From Ophioderma brevispina (taxonomy: Eukaryota > Echinodermata > Ophiuroidea > Amphilepidida > Ophiodermatidae), in contig JAMKCH010001698.1 of assembly GCA_023653785.1 (NCBI GenBank), forward strand, positions 35,574 to 99,573: 64,000 nucleotides of DNA, written 5' to 3'. The notes under the pieces are model-generated. The model saw nothing but the letters and a program-made list of their open reading frames with translations. It did no database searches and was not told where the DNA came from. Positions 46,735 to 57,859 of this stretch are shown one piece after another; positions within the stretch are counted from its first letter, which is position 1; the number at the start of each line of letters is the position of its first letter. The position numbers were made by a program, and so were the translations under genes.

Positions 46735-46910
46735 AGTCCAATTTAACATATGTAACGACAAGCTCCCCTATCTGCCAGTGAGTGGTCCTGGAATGTACGT
46801 GTAGCCATTGAAGTGAGGTGGTGACTTGGTGTCAGTAAGCCATGTTTCTGAAAATGCTAAGACAGAAAAAGAGTGGTTGAGGTGATCAAGATAGTGATTT
46901 CTTCATGTGC
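46735..46910 (-). pseudogene. Second LINE endonuclease fragment
   Basis: About 175 bp directly repeating 45090-45275 and in the same orientation. The - strand reads 'LDHLNHSFSVLAFSETWL' then 'TDTKSPPHFNGYTYIPG', a clean APE-endonuclease N-terminal block with the Glu of the S-E-T-W-L motif. It lies 1.6 kb behind the same block of the larger LINE, so two related insertions sit in tandem. Only this piece is recognisable. Confidence 0.75.
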
Positions 46911-46924
46911 ACACCAGTTGCACA

Positions 46925-47165
46925 TGCTCTAGGAGCATATGGCAAATATGCCCCTGGAAAAATATTTCTCTACTGCTCCAGGAACATATTTGCCCTATGC
47001 TATTTGTGTATTCAAATATGCTCCAGGAGCATATTTGACCTAAAATATTGGTCCAGATTATTTATGGTCCAGGAGCATAATCAAATATGTTCCTGGAGCA
47101 TATTTGACTTAGAATATTGTCAAGAGTATTTATGGTCCAGGCACCATATGGCTGGAGCATTAATT
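46925..47165. repeat. Palindromic tandem array, ATGCTCCAGGAGCAT theme
   Basis: About six variants of a 15 bp near-palindrome GCTCCAGGAGC occur at roughly 45 bp intervals (near 46930, 46975, 47020, 47068, 47090, 47133), separated by CATATTTGACCTAAAATATTG-like spacers. Each unit can fold on itself, and neighbours can pair with each other. Confidence 0.85.
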
Positions 47166-47169
47166 TCCG

Positions 47170-48085
47170 GGCCAAACATCTCATAGAAAGTGGTGGTAGG
47201 GCTGAGTACTAAATTCATAATTGATTATAGCTAGTCTGACTTGTATCAAGGAAGTGAAACCATTTAACACATAGATGGGTATGGGTAGCATGGTACCCAT
47301 GATTTAGTTTTCGCGTAATAGTTTGCAAACACCAATGATATTTTAATCGTTAAAGGTGGTTGTTCCGATTTATGTGTATTGTGTTCTCTACTTGATATGA
47401 GAGCCTGGCACTTGCACATACACCCCATCAAGTACCGTGGGAAACAAACTTGCGGTTTTGATGGTAGACGCAATAATGCATGTTGCAAAGCCCTATTCAA
47501 TACTGTGCTAATAAAGTGGTTAACCACTAAAACGGCGGTTTTTTGTTTATATCTTGGGAATGAAATGGATTCGAGGGCTCAAATTTCAGGACGACAATGA
47601 GAAAAATACGGCCTTTCATCTGATATCAAAATCGATACTACTTCCGGGTAAATCAGGGGGGTCCCAAAGACGATCGGAACACGCCCCTTTAAGGGGTGAC
47701 TTCAAACTCAGCCGCCTGCTGGCCGGCAGTCCATGGCGGTTAAACCATGTCTCAGTTTGTTTAATACTATAGAAACCGGTTACAACCGGAAATAACCGGA
47801 CATAACCGGCTAGCAACTGGTGCTTGAGTTTTTAGGTCACCCCTTAGCTTTTGTATATGCTCCTTTGATGAAACAAAATGAAGCTTAAACTCTTATTTAT
47901 AAGAATGAAATCGGTCGATGCGTTAACGAGATTATTAGGCTGGTTCCCTAGGAAACCCCCTTACATTAATTTAAAAATGTCCGGCAAGTGGAAGCGTTGC
48001 CCACATTCCGTTCTCTAATACTAGTAAATAATTCGCGATCATAATGTCTATACTCTATGCTATACTCATGTTTCGGGTCCATCGG
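47170..48085. other. No gene recognised; contains a CCGG decamer run
   Basis: AT-rich. At 47775-47820 the motif ACCGGNNAYA is repeated about four times at 10 bp spacing, one helical turn. Short frames around 47264-47816 are unrecognised. Confidence 0.55.
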
Positions 48086-48089
48086 AATC

Positions 48090-48720
48090 CAATAAGAACA
48101 TTTTTAACAACAACGGATCGTTTGGAAGTGGCAGCCATCTTGAACTTCAAAATGGCTGCCAGGTAAAACCGTTTTGCCTTAAAATAGTATGCAAAACACG
48201 TAGTAGTGAACTATGTATTAACCCTTGTATATTTGACATTTTCTGACACTGATGTTTCGGTAACAGGTTCACAGTTTAAGATGGCGGAAGGTACGGCTGC
48301 ATTCAAAGATCTAAAAAAGCTAGAAATTAAACAAATATCTCTATATTTAGTTATAACATCCAAAAGGTTTTAAAAAAGAGTAAATTAAGTAAGTGATATT
48401 ATGCCTTGAAGTTGCTATTAGAAAGTCATATCTGATGTTTTGCTTTATAAACATGCTTAAAATTCAAGATGGTAGCCATAATGGCTAAGATCTCAAAAAC
48501 ATATCAAATGTCATATATATCCGTAATATATCTGTTTTCATATCAAAAAATACGATAAGTTTAAAAAGAACGAAATATGTCCTTAACCATAGAAACTCGT
48601 ATTGTGGCATTTTGTTCTGTTAAATATGCATAAGATTTAAGATGGGGTCAATACATTTACTAAGGATATTGCACTTTATACTTTATAGGTTTTTTTTTTT
48701 TTAAAAAGACTTGAAATCGC
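48090..48720 (+). repeat. Diverged tandem repeat of about 180 bp (AAGATGG repeat)
   Basis: Three or four copies, recognised by TTTAAGATGGCGG (48276), TTCAAGATGGTAG (48460), TTTAAGATGGGGT (48635) and a weaker inverted relative near 48130. Each is followed by an AT-rich stretch with ATATCT and AAATATGTCC-like words. No coding capacity. Confidence 0.7.
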
Positions 48721-48739
48721 CCGTATTACCGCCATCATG

Positions 48740-49590
48740 GATTTTAAGCAAGGTTAACAAAAGATAAATATCAGACCATGACTTTCTACAGTTTCGTATA
48801 GTCAAGAGACCAAATATGTCCACACATTTTATGATTATCGTCAACAACTATTACAAGATAATGGCAATTGATAAATTTCAAATATCATTAGAATTGGCCA
48901 TGTTGCCTTTTATTTTAAATTTAAAAATGTTAAATAAAAATAATGTCAGAAAGAAAAAAAAAGGAAAAAAAAGCAAAAAGCTTTTGTTTTTTTTTTTTTA
49001 ATGTTAAAAAAAAAATGAGATTTCATACTTTTAATCAACAAAAGATCTTTGCAAACGGGGTGGCCAATTTTTGCCCGCCATTTTGGCGTGTCCTTGTCTA
49101 TATTGTCCCACCAGGCGAGCACACGGTTAAAGGCAAACTCTATCAGTGATTTGCCAAATCAGGAAAAATCGAAAAAAAAAAAAAAAATCATCAAAAATCA
49201 GATTTTCGCATATCTGTAACAAGTTAAAATAACCAAGAAACCCTAATAAAGACCCACAAAATCGGATTAATGTTTGTATCATTACTGTACGTATGGACAC
49301 TTACTACAACACGTTAATGAATGGAGATTCATATCTTTGAACACTATGTTTTTTCATTTGTTTTTTTTTTGTTAATTTTCCATAGGTGGACAAAAATAAA
49401 TCATGCGGATTCTGCAGACTTATACCTTCACTTTAGACTACTCCTGAAAATTTCAGAAAACAAAAAAAACACAAAAATACTATCTATGAATTTTCAATGG
49501 TCAAATGCATATAGGCAATGCATTCGACTCTTTGTAACGGTGTCGCCATTGCCTGGAGAACCTCGAACTCTGACCCAAATCTATTGAATG
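48740..49590. other. No gene recognised
   Basis: AT-rich with poly-A and poly-T runs (48954-49010, 49173-49187). Confidence 0.55.
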
Positions 49591-49601
49591 GGAAGTATTT
49601 A

Positions 49602-50748
49602 CAGTGTGAGTTGAGTCAATAAACACCCTACATTCAGAGTTAATTAAAAATAATTAAATAGTTAAGGAATTGTTTTGCTCAAATGGTTGATATGGTTATA
49701 AAAGAAGGATAAAACTAGGCTTTCAGAAAACGTATTTGGTGTCATTTGGACTTTGGAGGAAGAAGTTACGCCTATTTTTCTGAGAGACTTAAAAATCCTG
49801 TTTGGCTCTCTGATTTGGAAGTCAAACGAAGATGCATCGTTTACATAGAGGAACATGCATGGTCGTCAGCAGCATTGAAGCGATTTGAGTACAAAACATT
49901 TATCACCAAATTATTTTAAAAAATGAGAAGGTAGGAGAGTAAAGTAATTGTAGGATTTTTATAAAAATAATATCTCAGAGATTACAAAAGAAAATGCTAA
50001 GTGAAGAAATGCCTCAATTTCTCAAATAAGAAAGTCAAGATGGCTGGTTGTTGTAATACCAGAGTTTACTTTGATTCAGCAGGATTTCATGGTTTTAACT
50101 ACAACGAAACTTGGGAGCAGAAAGCAAAAGTTGAAACCATAGAAAGTTTTGTATTCCGCTTAAGTTTTAATTCCAATTTATTTACAGAAAAACTTCAGCT
50201 TTTTGTTATTTATGCATTATGGAGCTTGAGTATACTGTATTTGTGCAAATAATGACCTTAGAGATGTAAAACAAAAATTTGCGCAGTCCATTATGTTCAG
50301 GTGAGCAATTGATATGGAGTGATTTCAATAAATGGCTCTTTATAATTGAATGGTAATTTAATTTTGAAGATATTTTACTTCTCTATAATGATGTTATCAT
50401 ATATACCATCTTTATTCAAACTGATATGTTTTTTGTCAACAGAAGAAACGATACTATCTTGAAATTGCATGTGTGAATGTGTCTATGCCTATAATGTTTA
50501 TGGAATACGTCGGCTGTTGTCAGTCTCTCAGCAGTGTATGGCTAAAACGGCCAAACTGAATTTTGATGTCTCTCCACAAAATTGACATAGTTTCGGAAAC
50601 CAAAAGTCCCAAAGACACCAAATAAAAATCTTTGTAGCCGTTTTCTCTTGTAAACAACCAAGCAAAACATTGAAGCCAAAAATAAGAGGTGTAACCTTTG
50701 AAGAAAAAATCTTTCCCTGAATGTAGGGTTTTTAATGACTCACACTGT
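49602..50748. mobile_element. TA-flanked long-inverted-repeat element (1147 bp)
   Basis: Ends are CAGTGTGAGT-type inverted repeats (49602 and ending 50748), bordered by TA on both sides. The inner block CCCTACATTCAG / CTGAATGTAGGG follows. The arms remain alignable for about 230 bp, with TATTTGGTGTCATTTGGAC in the left arm matching the reverse complement of the right arm's GTCCCAAAGACACCAAATA. The loop (about 49840-50530) has no transposase. TA duplication and the TIR suggest a Tc1/mariner-type non-autonomous element. Confidence 0.8.
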
Positions 50749-50952
50749 ATATAACGGTTTCCATTATCTCTACAAAAACCCACTGGCACCCATGCAAGGG
50801 GTGGATGCATTGTTATGTAACATCCTCACCTCATCTATTCCAACGCCAGTTCGGGGGCTCTACCTGCAAAAAGCAAACCGTGCAAAGAGGCAATAGCTTA
50901 ATAGAGCAGGAGCAGAATATCTAGGCGTCTTATTTAGGGAGTTCGTTAATGC

Positions 50953-51820
50953 CCGACTACATCTAAGGTGTTTGACACCTTTGTAGTTAGTAGGGACCCT
51001 CTACATCATGCAAAGTAGTTAGTGGTGTCAATTGTGGTGTCACTTTTAATGAGGGGTCAATTAAGTTTACACAGGGTCAAAATATTAAATACACCTATCG
51101 TGTTGAAATGTATGTCATATTGTACGTCTAGTCATAAGGATTACAAAAAGGTATAGTTTGCTACATCTATGACATTGGTTTTAGAGTTTATTGGGTAAAA
51201 ATGGCTAAAGTGAAAAAAGGTCAACTCAATTTGTAAAGGGTCACATGAAAGTTAATCGATTATATTTTAAATGCTGCAAATGATTGCCCTGAGGAATGAG
51301 GACTCCCAAAAACTATGGTTTGATTATGTTAAATGTTTACTACCGAGATAAGGTCAACCAAGGTCAATGCCAAGTGGGACTATGTTGCCACATGACCTAT
51401 TTTGTCACATAGCATGCTACTATGCATTGCAGATGCTATCAAACTATTCCTTATTTGACACGTTAAGCTAGAGAACAATTTGTTTAATATTTACCAAAAT
51501 TGGGAGCAATTCTGATTTGACCCCTGTACAAATGGAAATTGACCTTTTCTTTTTTGCACTTTTAGCCCAGTTTTACCCAAACTCTAAACCAATGGTCATA
51601 GATGGTACAAACTATACATTTTTGTTGTAACCTTATGCAGACGCGACAATAGGCATACCCATTTCAACACGATTGGAGTAATGTACAAGTTTGACCCCTG
51701 ATGATAAACTTAAATTGACCCCTAATTATAAAGTAGTGCCACCACATTGACATCACTAACTATCTTACATTGATGTAGAGGTCCTACACCTACCAAGGTG
51801 TCAAAGCTGGATGTGTAGGG
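50953..51820. mobile_element. Foldback element, copy 2 (about 0.87 kb)
   Basis: Arms pair over most of the length. CCTCTACATCATG (left) pairs with CATTGATGTAGAGG (right), GTTAGTGGTGTCAATTGTGG with CCACATTGACATCACTAAC, and AAAAAAGGTCAACTC with AAATTGACCTTTTCTTTTTT. Core words are those of the element at 19945-20895, so this is a second member of the family. Non-coding. Confidence 0.8.
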
Positions 51821-52019
51821 GACATGAACGATGATGTTTGACCCAAGTCCTTGCTCCTGCTCTATAATAAACAGATTTATTGATGCTATATACACAAATA
51901 TAACAGGCATATGGCAATTATTGAGAGGCTTTAAGGTTTTAAGATCTTTGACGATGGCCATATGGCGCCCATCTAAAATGGGAGCATGCTAACAAAGATA
52001 TGACTTTCTAATGGTTAAA

Positions 52020-52530
52020 AAACTATAGATCAGATTGCAATTTTTTCAATTGCCATATTAATTCCTGGATTATGTGAATAAACCATTGTACTACGTGAAT
52101 AAAAAAAAAATTGTTCAAGGATTAAAGATGATCTGACCTTCCTTAATGCAATCACTATATCATAGATGCGGCCATTCTTCGGGGATGTCACACACGTGAC
52201 CGGAATTTATTTGCCTCTCATGACTAAACAAATAATCCAGCAAAAGTGGAAACGTTTTGGTTCGTTAGTAGATTTTGTCCAAACCTTATAACAAGAATAA
52301 TGTTCCACTTCGCTAGATTGGTTGTTTGTCATAGGAGGCGAAATATAAAGTTGGTCATCGTGTGTGACATCCCAAAGAATGGACCGATCGGTTGTTGTTT
52401 TTTAATCAGATTGTAAATTGTCATTTGTAGCCTATAATTCTGCGATGAATGTAACTAAATATTATACTACGTGAATCAAAAAAACTGTGCAAGGATTAAA
52501 GATGATCTTGACCTATACATAATCTGTTGT
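52020..52530. repeat. Direct repeat pair (about 115 bp) flanking a 220 bp inverted-repeat element
   Basis: Outer direct copies at about 52030-52140 and 52405-52520 share ACTACGTGAAT and AAGGATTAAAGATGATCT. Between them, 52168-52388 is an inverted-repeat element whose ends of about 57 bp pair: CGGCCATTCTTCGGGGATGT and its partner CATCCCAAAGAATGGACCG, both with a TCACACACG / CGTGTGTGA block and a GTCATG/CATGAC-like inner end. Either a small tandem duplication was invaded by a MITE, or the MITE lies within a larger repeat unit. Confidence 0.75.
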
Positions 52531-52539
52531 TGTTTTTAT

Positions 52540-53170
52540 AACACCACATCCCCTATAATTCCATGTGTTGAAAAATGAGAAAAAATACGCTAGATATGGC
52601 AGTTGTTTTAAGCACATTCCTTTTTCTCCATTCCTAGTGTTTACAACACATTAAACTGTTTTTTGTAGATCTAAAACGCACAATCTCATGATGCATTTAC
52701 ATGTTCTTGATTATTTCAAGTACGGATAATAATGATGAGAGTGCCAACTGATATGACAAATCCAAACACCAATTCAGGGCCTGTTGCAGGAAGAAAACAA
52801 GATCTTCCCATTGTTTAGGATATTGAAAGAGTGTAGTCCTTAGTTGCATATCTTGTATCCTATACCTGTGATTACAGGATTAATTGGGTAAGATTTGTGT
52901 GACTTACATCTTTTTGAAAAATCAATAAAGGAATTATGACCTATCATTATCAATTAACAGATCGTCATGTGTCTCATTACTTTCATAATGCATACGCCCG
53001 TATATCGTATATATTCCGTAATGCCCACACTGTCAAAAGTCATTGCAACATGCAGAAAAAAAGATTTCATAATTACAAAATTATTTCAAATTGTACGCGG
53101 TTCACAACCAACTGGTGGCATTGGAATGTTTCAAAGTTTGTGTTGTTTTCAAACAAATGTTATTCCCCAG
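52540..53170. other. No gene recognised
   Basis: AT-rich; overlapping short frames at 52936-53197 match nothing I know. Confidence 0.5.
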
Positions 53171-53177
53171 AAATCTA

Positions 53178-53867
53178 GAGTGCGAAAAACATGTTAGATT
53201 TGAATGTTTTCCATGTTCCCTAAATATGGCGGATTAAAGAGCTGGCGATCGACACTGCCCCCAGAGAATTTAAAAAACAGAACCAACGGGACAGCCACAA
53301 ATGACTCCACAATAGCCCGCTAAATGAATTTTAAGGTTGTTAATGAATTTACTCTAATGTTTTACGGGATAAACGTGCTGCTTGTGTGGACCCGAAATGA
53401 GATAACTCGATGGCAGACAGTGGTCTTTAAAAAATCGGAATTTTTGAGACATCCGGTGCCCCGTCCAATTGCAATTTGAATGATAAATCACGTGTTTTGC
53501 GCAAAATTATGTCTGAATACTTATTCACATTCCACGACAACATAATAGTCAACGGTATGATTAAACGTTCTTTTCAATTACAGCGACCACTTTTCTTCCA
53601 TTCAAGTTCCCGAGTCCAACAGCGACGGACTTGCTCTCATCTTCCTTTGACGTATCTCGAGTTTCCGGTCCAAACACAGCCTGCACTTTTCTCCCATACA
53701 CATTTAAAGTAAACCGGTTTTCAATTAGTGCTATTTGGATTCATTGTGGCGTGCTGTGTCCTGTAATTTCCTTCCGGGGTGAAACAAGCATCGTAACCTA
53801 CTCTTTTAATCCGCCATATTTAGGGAAACATGGCCAAAAAAATCAAATCAAAATATTTTTCGCACTG
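53178..53867. mobile_element. TA-flanked long-inverted-repeat element (690 bp)
   Basis: Terminal repeats GAGTGCGAAAAA (left) and the complement of CAGTGCGAAAAA (right) are bordered by TA. CCCTAAATATGGCGGATTAA is exactly inverted in the right arm. Weaker pairing extends inward to about 260 bp per arm (a GTGGACCCGAAATGAGATA / GGACCGGAAACTCGAGATA pair). The open frames at 53476-53870 lie inside it and have no motif. Probably a Tc1/mariner-type MITE. Confidence 0.82.
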
Positions 53868-54124
53868 TAGGAGTCGGGGGAATAACTTCTGTTTCAAAAA
53901 CACAACTTTGCCATTCATGCGTCATACATGCATTCATGCTTAACACCGGAATCATTCCCTTCCAGTCTCAGACCGGGATAGGGCAAAGCGACTTTAATTC
54001 TGAGACCATTTTGAATTCAACTGACCGGCCACAACCAAATGATCTGCTCTTGTTATCAATGATCTTAGTGGATTCCTTGACCCTTAAAACATGCTTCGGT
54101 TCAAATTAATTGAGATTTCTTGCA

Positions 54125-54430
54125 TATTTCCATGGTGGTGGATATTTAAGTGATGGGGTTTAATCCGTTGCCCATGTGGAGACTAGGCCTTTGTTGCCAT
54201 TACAAAACCTATTGTGCACATATGGACATAGTTTACTGCACGGAATCGGCTTGCTGAAAATTCAATTCTTACATAATGGTATGTAAATAATAAAAGACAC
54301 TAATGCATGGTTGGCCTGGATGTGACGGAACTCATAATCTGCTTTTCGCTAAGCTCTTAAATGGTTGGGCGGCCATTTAGTTCATTATTTAATCTCTTAT
54401 TAACGATGCAACCATATGGGATCACATACT
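54125..54430 (+). repeat. Dispersed repeat, copy 2 (partner of 405-740)
   Basis: Same order of blocks as copy 1: GGGGTTTAATCCGTTGCCC (B-box-like), 'CCATGTGGAGACTAGGCC', 'TTGTTGCCATTACAAAAC', 'GGAATCGGCTTGCTG' and 'GCATGGTTGGCC'. Confidence 0.6.
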
Positions 54431-54499
54431 ATTTTAACATAACATCCCGCAAATTTGTTATAAACCTGGCAGAAGGACTAACATGATCAATCATCCGAC

Positions 54500-54670
54500 T
54501 CAAGTGATGATGACAGTGACTATATTAGGCTGGGACCCACTGGTCAAAAATCGTCTTAGAAAGGTTGGACCTGGCTCAGAAAGATTACGAATTTTGACCT
54601 CACATATGCTTATACATATCTTTGGATACCCCACAAGTGCTGTTGTAAAATTTATCTTTTCTTGTCCGTG
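54500..54670 (+). repeat. Dispersed repeat pair, + copy
   Basis: Matches the reverse complement of 60590-60770. Shared blocks are GGCTGGGACCCAC, TCAAAAAT, GGACCTGG, CACATATG or a variant of it, and GCTGTTGTAAAATTTATC. Confidence 0.65.
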
Positions 54671-54839
54671 ATGTGGTGGGCTATAAACGGAAGCGTATAA
54701 AAAGGCTACATGAAAAAAGTAGCTAAACAAACGGTATTAGGGTAGTGGTCATCATATAACAGATAATCGGAGTTACGTGTAAATATCATAAGCGATTAAA
54801 GACGTTGCCATATCCATAATAAGATCTTCCTCTTATCGT

Positions 54840-55135
54840 GTCCAAACACTGTGTCTCAATTTATCCAGCCAGATATGGGTACAACGTCTGGCTTCTTAAC
54901 TGAATTCCGCAAGGTCCTTTATTTGTGGCATTGTTGCTCCAGCATGTGGGCAGACCAAGGTGTTTCCATTGTCTGTGTGCTGTTCCACAACCACAGCTAG
55001 TATCCTGATATGCTTTCCTATAGCCCCACTTCTGCAAGAACCTTAGATCGGCCAATTCTTGTTCCTCATCTTGTGGAGGGGCATCGCCATTCAGCCATGG
55101 GTTCCGTCCAGGTGGCAGATGCTCACCAGGTTCAA
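54840..55135 (-). pseudogene. Jockey-type LINE C-terminal fragment (tail 1)
   Basis: The - strand reads 'EHLPPGRNPWLNGDAPP' then 'LQKWGYRKAYQDTSCGCG' followed by a Leu-Pro-Thr-Cys-Trp stretch. This resembles the Trp-Gly..Cys-x-Cys-Gly..His zinc-knuckle-like end of Jockey-group LINE proteins. The nucleotide sequence from about 55030 down to 54835 matches + strand 56890-57095 ('CTGTGGTTGTGGAACAGC', 'AAGGACCTTGCGGAATT' versus TGACCTTGCGGAATT, 'GTGTTTGGACACGATAAGA'). It is therefore the 3' end of the same element family, inverted. A short dead fragment. Confidence 0.7.
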
Positions 55136-55309
55136 ATACCGATATATTTTACTTGGTTGATGGCAAGTTTCTTTCTTTTCACAAGGTGACTCTCCTTGAC
55201 CTCCTTAGAGACGTTTCAAGAGGTTGACTTTGCATAATGATGATTAGAGTATCTTGGCGAAAAAAATGCAAAATAAAATATAACAAGAATAGGCGGAAGA
55301 AATTATCAC

Positions 55310-55960
55310 AAAAATCGAAATGATCTCTACAAAATATGGTGCTTATTCTTCACAAATTTTGGAATTATTCAGATTTATCTGCTTTACGTCTGGTGTAATG
55401 GATTTTTCCTATTAATATTGTGTCTTTTGAGGTTTTGTTTTTTATCCATAAGCAATATTGGTTTTAATAGACTATGTTACATGTTACACACGGGGGGGGG
55501 GGGGTCTAATTGAAATCCTAATTGATATTATAACGCATTTAATATGTCCATAGGGTTTCCTTTTACTTGCTGTAAACAAGGTTGTTGATACAAACCGTTT
55601 TTGTCTATGGCTGGATTCTTCAGATTCAATGATTCATAATAACTTTGAGATCGAATGGCACGGGATGGGTGGTATGGAGGAATTGGCCCCAATCCAACAC
55701 CCCAACAGGAAATAGCAACATACGCGAAATATCTAAATTATGACCAATTATCGAAATGATCCCTAACAAATAGTGTGCTATTCTATCCGTATTATCCTTC
55801 AGATTGCAATGATTTGTAATAATTTGAGATGGCAGTGGAAGCGGGATGGGGGATATGGAAAAAATAACAACGGTTTTACAAGGTATTTGTCCTTCCACCC
55901 CCCTCACCCTTCCCCCCCAAGAAGAATAGCAACATACGCCAATAGCTATCTTGCACAATT
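55310..55960 (+). repeat. Tandem/dispersed repeat of about 180 bp
   Basis: Two clear copies, 55619-55740 and 55799-55950, share CAGATTNCAATGATT, a 'GGGATGGG' block and ATAGCAACATACGC. A third, partial relative (CGAAATGATCTCTACAAAAT) lies at 55315. A 13 G homopolymer sits between the partial copy and the two clear copies at about 55492. Confidence 0.75.
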
Positions 55961-56309
55961 ATAACTAGCATGTAGGCAGCCACAACGATCCAAATCTTCA
56001 AGTTAATTGGCTAAGCATATCTGCCTATTTATTTGTTTTTTAAACACACATATGAGGTTCTGCACACAACATGTAGTTTTTCAGTACAAGTTAGGCAACA
56101 GGGAAGAAAGAATGTCGTATAATGAGTCACAATGGTGATAATTAGCCGTATAAGAAAAATGATGTAACCTTGCGTAAACTGCTTCGTTGCCACAGCAGTG
56201 GTTCAACCCAAACCATGGGGCACATTTTTAACGTGTGATATTTCTGTAGTGGAACTTTGGGTTTGGCTTGTATTTATTCAGAATTCGCACATCTTTGTCC
56301 TCATTTTCT

Positions 56310-57095
56310 CTCTCTAGAAGACCCACATCGAGAAAATGAAGAGTAAAGTAGGTTCACAATATAACATCTTGAACACTCACTGTGCCAAGATGGGTGCGCT
56401 CGCCCACATACCGTAAGATCGCGGCACTTGCCCTGTGGGCTACTTAGATTCGAGTATGTTGCCCTGTTGGGAAAGATCACCCGCATGGCAAGAAGCTTGA
56501 TCCAGCGTTAATGCCTCCTGCCGGCTTATTACAGGATTGCCTCGGGGGTGGGGGGGGGCGTCCAACATCAACGGAAAACCTATACATCATGAAATTGCTC
56601 CACCAACATCCGTGTAGCGTAGCGATCATGCAAGGGTCGCTGCCAAGGTACTCATGTGAAGCCCCCTATGGCCTGTACATATACCTTCTGCCCACCTCCT
56701 TAAATCCAGAGAGAGTATCTTAAACAAAGTCCAACGTCTTGAAACAGTCTTTAAGGAACTGAAGAGAGTCGCCTTGTGGAGAAAGACTTGCCATCAACGA
56801 ACCAAGCAACGACCGACTGGTATTGAACCTGGCTGAGCATTCCGAACTGAGCTTGACTCTCTTGGGCTGAATGGCGGATTCTCAACAATGAAACCAGAAT
56901 CTGGAAGCAGATCAGGGTCACTACCTGTGGTTGTGGAACAGCCCCACAGGTACCATGGAAAATATCCCTTGTCTGCCCACTGCTGGGGCAACAATGCACA
57001 GGCAATGACCTTGCGGAATTAATTGAAGCAGCCAGGCGTTGTACCCTTCTCTGGCGGGATCATTGAGAAGCATAGCGTGTGGACACGATAAGAAT
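56310..57095 (+). pseudogene. Jockey-type LINE C-terminal fragment (tail 2)
   Basis: Read on the + strand across several frames, this is the region after the RT catalytic core. It has 'HIEKMKSKVGSQYNIL' (about 56330); a block like Ala-His-x-x-x-Val-Arg..Ala-Leu-Ala-Leu (about 56405); 'KITRMARKLDPALN'-like, then Gly-Cys-Leu and 'PTSTENLYIM' (about 56490-56590), the 'LDxxLNxxCRxxTGCLxPT' signature of Jockey-group elements; then 'VTTCGCGTAPQVPWK', 'LVCPLLGQQCTGNDLAE' and 'LIEAARRCTLLWRDH' (about 56920-57070), the zinc-knuckle-like C-terminus. No RT core or endonuclease is attached, so it is a typical 5'-truncated insertion. It faces the larger LINE at 57860-59950 tail-to-tail. Confidence 0.78.
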
Positions 57096-57099
57096 ACTG

Positions 57100-57855
57100 A
57101 TGCTCGACAGTTCGGTAAAGAGGTGTACGTAATATGGCCCCCATGGCATGATTGACCCCTTATAACTTTTTAACTAAGGCTGGTAGGAGTTGTCCTTTCT
57201 ATTGCTCGGACCACCATCATTCAACAACTTAATTCATTAGGTTTTTCAGCTATAAACGAAGGTATGTCCTGAAATTAAAAGAAATATATTTCAATTTAAA
57301 CATTCCATTTTCTCTTGAGCTCGGTCTGGAGTTTGTTACCATAGCAATATAGTCACTGACATCACCCATTGTATGATTACCTGTATCAAATTCCTAGCTT
57401 ACCTCTAAGTCCAATACGGCTCCAGGCGGACGGATACTTGGGTGTACGCTTGAATCTGGGATCATGTTGATGGACACCCTATATTCCTGTGTAGAACCTG
57501 GGATGGGGCAATATACGGACCATGTGTCCGAAAGCAAACTCGTTATGACCTTTTTTAACTTGAACGTGGATCACGTATGTGAGGTCTACATTACCCTGCC
57601 TCTATTGCAAATAACGAGGTGGTTCATATTGCCCTACGCATGGGGTAATTATGGACCACTTCTGAAACAATTTTTTCGAAAGCCAAAGCTTCAATTGGTA
57701 ATGGGATTGCCATAGCAATGAGCGACTTGGCGAGTTTTAATCAACTTGTACTCGTAATGGAATACATCTCTTTCTTGCTTATGCGGCAAGCAGCTAATGT
57801 GTTGATTTGGTGAGCCGCTCACTGTTTGATGTGGTATGAAAGGTCTATATCCACC
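57100..57855. other. Spacer between convergent LINE tails, no gene recognised
   Basis: Moderate composition. The open frame at 57464-57715 (+) overlaps no known domain. It probably holds the 3' untranslated ends of the two flanking LINE remnants. Confidence 0.5.
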
Positions 57856-57859
57856 GGGG

